A DNA stretch of 64,000 nucleotides from a candidate division BRC1 bacterium HGW-BRC1-1 (GTDB lineage: Bacteria > Sumerlaeota > Sumerlaeia > Sumerlaeales > Sumerlaeaceae), in the NCBI GenBank assembly GCA_002842095.1, contig PHCB01000008.1, forward strand, positions 145,231 to 209,230, in the 5' to 3' direction. The position numbers and the translations under genes are program-made. Below, in pieces: positions 62,326-64,000 of the stretch (its first letter is position 1; each line of letters opens with the position of its first letter). The notes beneath the pieces were generated by a model. It did not search any database. It had not been told where the DNA came from and saw only the letters and a list, made by a program, of their open reading frames with translations.

Positions 62326-63615
62326 TCAGTTTCCCTTTCGTGGATCGGTGATGACACCCGTAATGGCTGAGGCCGCCGCCACGGCGGGGGAGCAGAGGAA
62401 GACTTCCGCATTGGGATTTCCCATGCGCCCTTTGAAGTTGCGGTTCGTTGTGGAAAGCGCCACTTCCCCATCGGCCAGAGCGCCCTGGTGAATGCCCAGG
62501 CAGCAACCGCAGCCTGAATTCATGACCACAGCGCCCGCCTCCATAAGTATTTGCAGATAGCCGAGGTCCATGGCCTGCCGGTAAATGCGACCGGAAGCAG
62601 GGAACACCAACATGCGTGTGGAGTGGGAGACCTTCTTGCCCTTGAGGATGGCCGCAGCAACGGAGATGTCATCGAGGCGTCCATTGGTGCAGGAGCCAAT
62701 GACAATTTGATTGATGGGTTTGCCGACAACCTCGCCGACGGGTTTCACGTTGTCGACGGTGTGGGGGCAGGCGATCTGAGGTTCGAGGTTGCTGATGTCG
62801 ATTTCGACCACCCGCTCATACACGGCGTCGTCGTCGGGTTGCAACAACTCGATGGGATCGGTAACACCCGCTTCCTCACGCAGGTAGCGCTCGGTTTCCG
62901 CGTCGGGGATCACGAGACCCGCCGTGGCTCCGGCTTCCACCGACATATTGCTGAGAACCAGACGGCCAGAGGTACTGAGGCTGCGAATGGCCGGGCCGTG
63001 GAATTCCAATACGCGGAAATTTGCACCCTGAGCGGTAATGTGACCGATGAGATAGAGGATCAAATCCTTGGCGCTAACCGGCTCCTTCATTTCGCCGGTC
63101 ACTACCACTTTAATGGTAGCCGGTACCTCGACGTTCAGTACGCGACCCAGTGACCAAACAGCCGCCATTTCTGTGGCGCCGATTCCCCACGCCAGTGCGC
63201 CAAGGGCGCCGTGCGTGGTTGTGTGACTGTCTGTGCCCACCAGAACCTGGCCCGGGCGGACGTAACCGTTTTCGGGAAGAATCTGATGGCAGATGCCGCC
63301 CTCGTCGCCACGAATCTCGTGGAATTTGGTGATGCCCTGGGCGGTTACAAATTCGCGTATCTTCTTTTGGTTGTTGGCTGTCTTCATTCCCTCTGCGGGG
63401 ACCCGGTGGTCAAAGATGATGGCGATGCGCGAGGGGTCCCAAACGCGGGAATCAAGGCCGGTGTCCTTGTAAACTTCTGTAAACTGATTGATGACCAAAG
63501 CCGCGTTCTCATGGGACATGGCTAGGTCCACACGAGGTTCGATAACATCTCCGGGGCGGACAGAGTCCTGGCCGGATGCTCTTGCGAGAATCTTTTCTGC
63601 GAGCGTTGCGCCCAT
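62326..63615 (-). CDS. leuC: 3-isopropylmalate dehydratase large subunit
   Basis: Aconitase-family [4Fe-4S] dehydratase working with LeuD. 429 residues; ATG with AAGGAG 10 bases ahead. The iron-sulfur ligands are Cys309 in VIGSCTNGRLDD and Cys369/Cys372 in NSGCGCCLG. Other family blocks are VLVGTDSHTTTHGALGALAWGIGATEM, LEFHGPAIRSLS and SNMSVEAGATAGLV. The 420-residue class (LeuC type 2) is used in leucine synthesis in many archaea and bacteria, and by homoaconitases, so the substrate is not fixed by sequence. It follows the truncated gene at the right edge, which may be in the same operon. Confidence 0.93.
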   Translation of the reverse strand: MGATLAEKILARASGQDSVRPGDVIEPRVDLAMSHENAALVINQFTEVYKDTGLDSRVWDPSRIAIIFDHRVPAEGMKTANNQKKIREFVTAQGITKFHEIRGDEGGICHQILPENGYVRPGQVLVGTDSHTTTHGALGALAWGIGATEMAAVWSLGRVLNVEVPATIKVVVTGEMKEPVSAKDLILYLIGHITAQGANFRVLEFHGPAIRSLSTSGRLVLSNMSVEAGATAGLVIPDAETERYLREEAGVTDPIELLQPDDDAVYERVVEIDISNLEPQIACPHTVDNVKPVGEVVGKPINQIVIGSCTNGRLDDISVAAAILKGKKVSHSTRMLVFPASGRIYRQAMDLGYLQILMEAGAVVMNSGCGCCLGIHQGALADGEVALSTTNRNFKGRMGNPNAEVFLCSPAVAAASAITGVITDPRKGN

Positions 63616-63663
63616 TGTAATTCAGCTCCTTGGCTTGAGAAACAGGTTGAATGCAAAATGCTG

Positions 63664-63707
63664 CGCCGGCGCGGGCGAAAGCCTCTCGACTTCCATCCGC
63701 GCCGGCG
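63664..63707 (-). terminator. GC-rich hairpin between the right-edge gene and leuC (terminator or attenuator)
   Basis: CGCCGGCGCGG (63664-63674) pairs perfectly with CCGCGCCGGCG (63697-63707), an 11-bp stem with a 22-base loop. On the minus strand it starts eight bases after the stop of the right-edge gene and is followed after some bases by TTTTGC only, so it is a poor intrinsic terminator. It may partially end transcription or attenuate between that gene and leuC. Confidence 0.5.
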
Positions 63708-63714
63708 GTGTCAA

Positions 63715-64000
63715 CTATTTGGTCTGGTACTTGGTTTCAAAGCGCGCTGAGGGAAGATACTTCTCTTCCATTTCGCGGTATTCCGGCAGGCCCACGAAGC
63801 CGGTATATTCTTCGAAGGTTGAGAGCCATTGGGTCTGACCGGGTAGCGTGCCCGTGGGGGAGTCGTGCAAGGCGGTAAAGAAATCCTTCAGCGCCTTGTG
63901 CGCCACCATGATGCTCGCGACGGGAATGGAAACGCGGCCGACGCCCATCTTGCCTAACTCGGGAATGGGGATCAGTTCGGTCTTCACGCCGCTCACGCCG
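63715..64000 (-). CDS. Isocitrate lyase/PEP mutase-family protein, C-terminal part (cut by window edge)
   Basis: The frame is open to the right edge, giving about 94 C-terminal residues and no start. The end of the protein (RVSIPVASIMVAHKALKDFFTAL...GTLPGQTQWLSTFEEYTGFVGLPEYREMEEKYLP) resembles the C-terminal helices of oxaloacetate-decarboxylase/methylisocitrate-lyase type enzymes, which cleave or hydrolyse C-C or C-P bonds of oxo acids. The catalytic region is outside the window, so the call is only from the tail. It is followed by a hairpin and then leuC on the same strand; a shared operon in branched-chain or oxo-acid metabolism is possible. Confidence 0.5.
   Translation of the reverse strand, partial: GVSGVKTELIPIPELGKMGVGRVSIPVASIMVAHKALKDFFTALHDSPTGTLPGQTQWLSTFEEYTGFVGLPEYREMEEKYLPSARFETKYQTK

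Noticed and set aside
1..64000. CRISPR arrays, insertion sequences, phage genes or integrases
   Set aside because: No regularly spaced repeats, transposase or phage-like proteins were found on either strand.

Overview
This window reads as a single chromosomal segment of a Gram-negative, free-living bacterium with moderately GC-rich DNA. The Gram-negative call rests on a Kdo transferase (WaaA), an O-antigen ligase-type polymerase and many exported proteins with signal peptides. The mix of FHA-less PknB-type kinase, SpoIVB-type S55 peptidase, VIT-VWA protein, sigma-54-type regulators, a lone pseudopilin, CE7 and GH2 carbohydrate enzymes and many GT4 glycosyltransferases resembles uncultured PVC/FCB-like or Sumerlaeota/Hydrogenedentota-like lineages. 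The sequence alone does not fix the phylum. No insertion sequence, phage gene, integrase or CRISPR array was seen.

Layout. 1-7 kb: a truncated TrpB2-type tryptophan synthase beta gene, a secreted two-domain protein of unknown function, and a kinase-larB-larC operon (a membrane Ser/Thr kinase ahead of two enzymes of nickel-pincer cofactor synthesis). 7-20.6 kb: tRNA-Glu, a GH2-type hydrolase, a secreted metallophosphoesterase, two MFS transporters, a GHL10-like protein, an orphan ABC-2 permease, and a response regulator-glgC-secreted protein run. The regulator has lost its sigma-54 contact loop. 20.9-31.5 kb: a hotdog thioesterase, two alpha/beta hydrolases including a CE7 acetyl esterase, a pseudopilin, a GT4, a VIT-VWA exported protein, an O-antigen ligase-like protein, folK and tRNA-His. 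31.7-39.5 kb: an S55 peptidase, a NUDIX-dapB pair, a PAS histidine kinase broken in its dimerisation domain and followed by an intact NtrC-type regulator, a second NUDIX protein and a lone SdhB.

39.8-49.3 kb is one tightly packed eight-gene run on the + strand, with genes overlapping or a few bases apart: two GT4 enzymes, waaA, a very acidic 81-residue protein, a tandem double-GT4 protein, a zinc-ribbon protein, hemL and a beta-lactamase-fold hydrolase. It looks like a lipopolysaccharide core/surface glycan operon extended by housekeeping genes. 49.4-64 kb: an oxidoreductase, a Lon-N-domain protein, a lone nuoD, a GT4, rsmG, metH, ilvA, a glycosyltransferase next to an NrnA-like DHH phosphoesterase, leuDC, and the 3' end of a probable isocitrate lyase/PEP mutase-family gene.

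Taken together the genes support amino-acid and cofactor synthesis (Trp, Met, Ile, Leu, Lys/DAP, folate, haem, nickel-pincer), glycogen and cell-surface glycan synthesis, and breakdown of plant-type or extracellular polysaccharide. Respiratory subunits (SdhB, NuoD) stand apart from their usual partners. Many start codons are TTG or GTG, so several starts were reassigned on ribosome-binding-site grounds, as stated in each entry.
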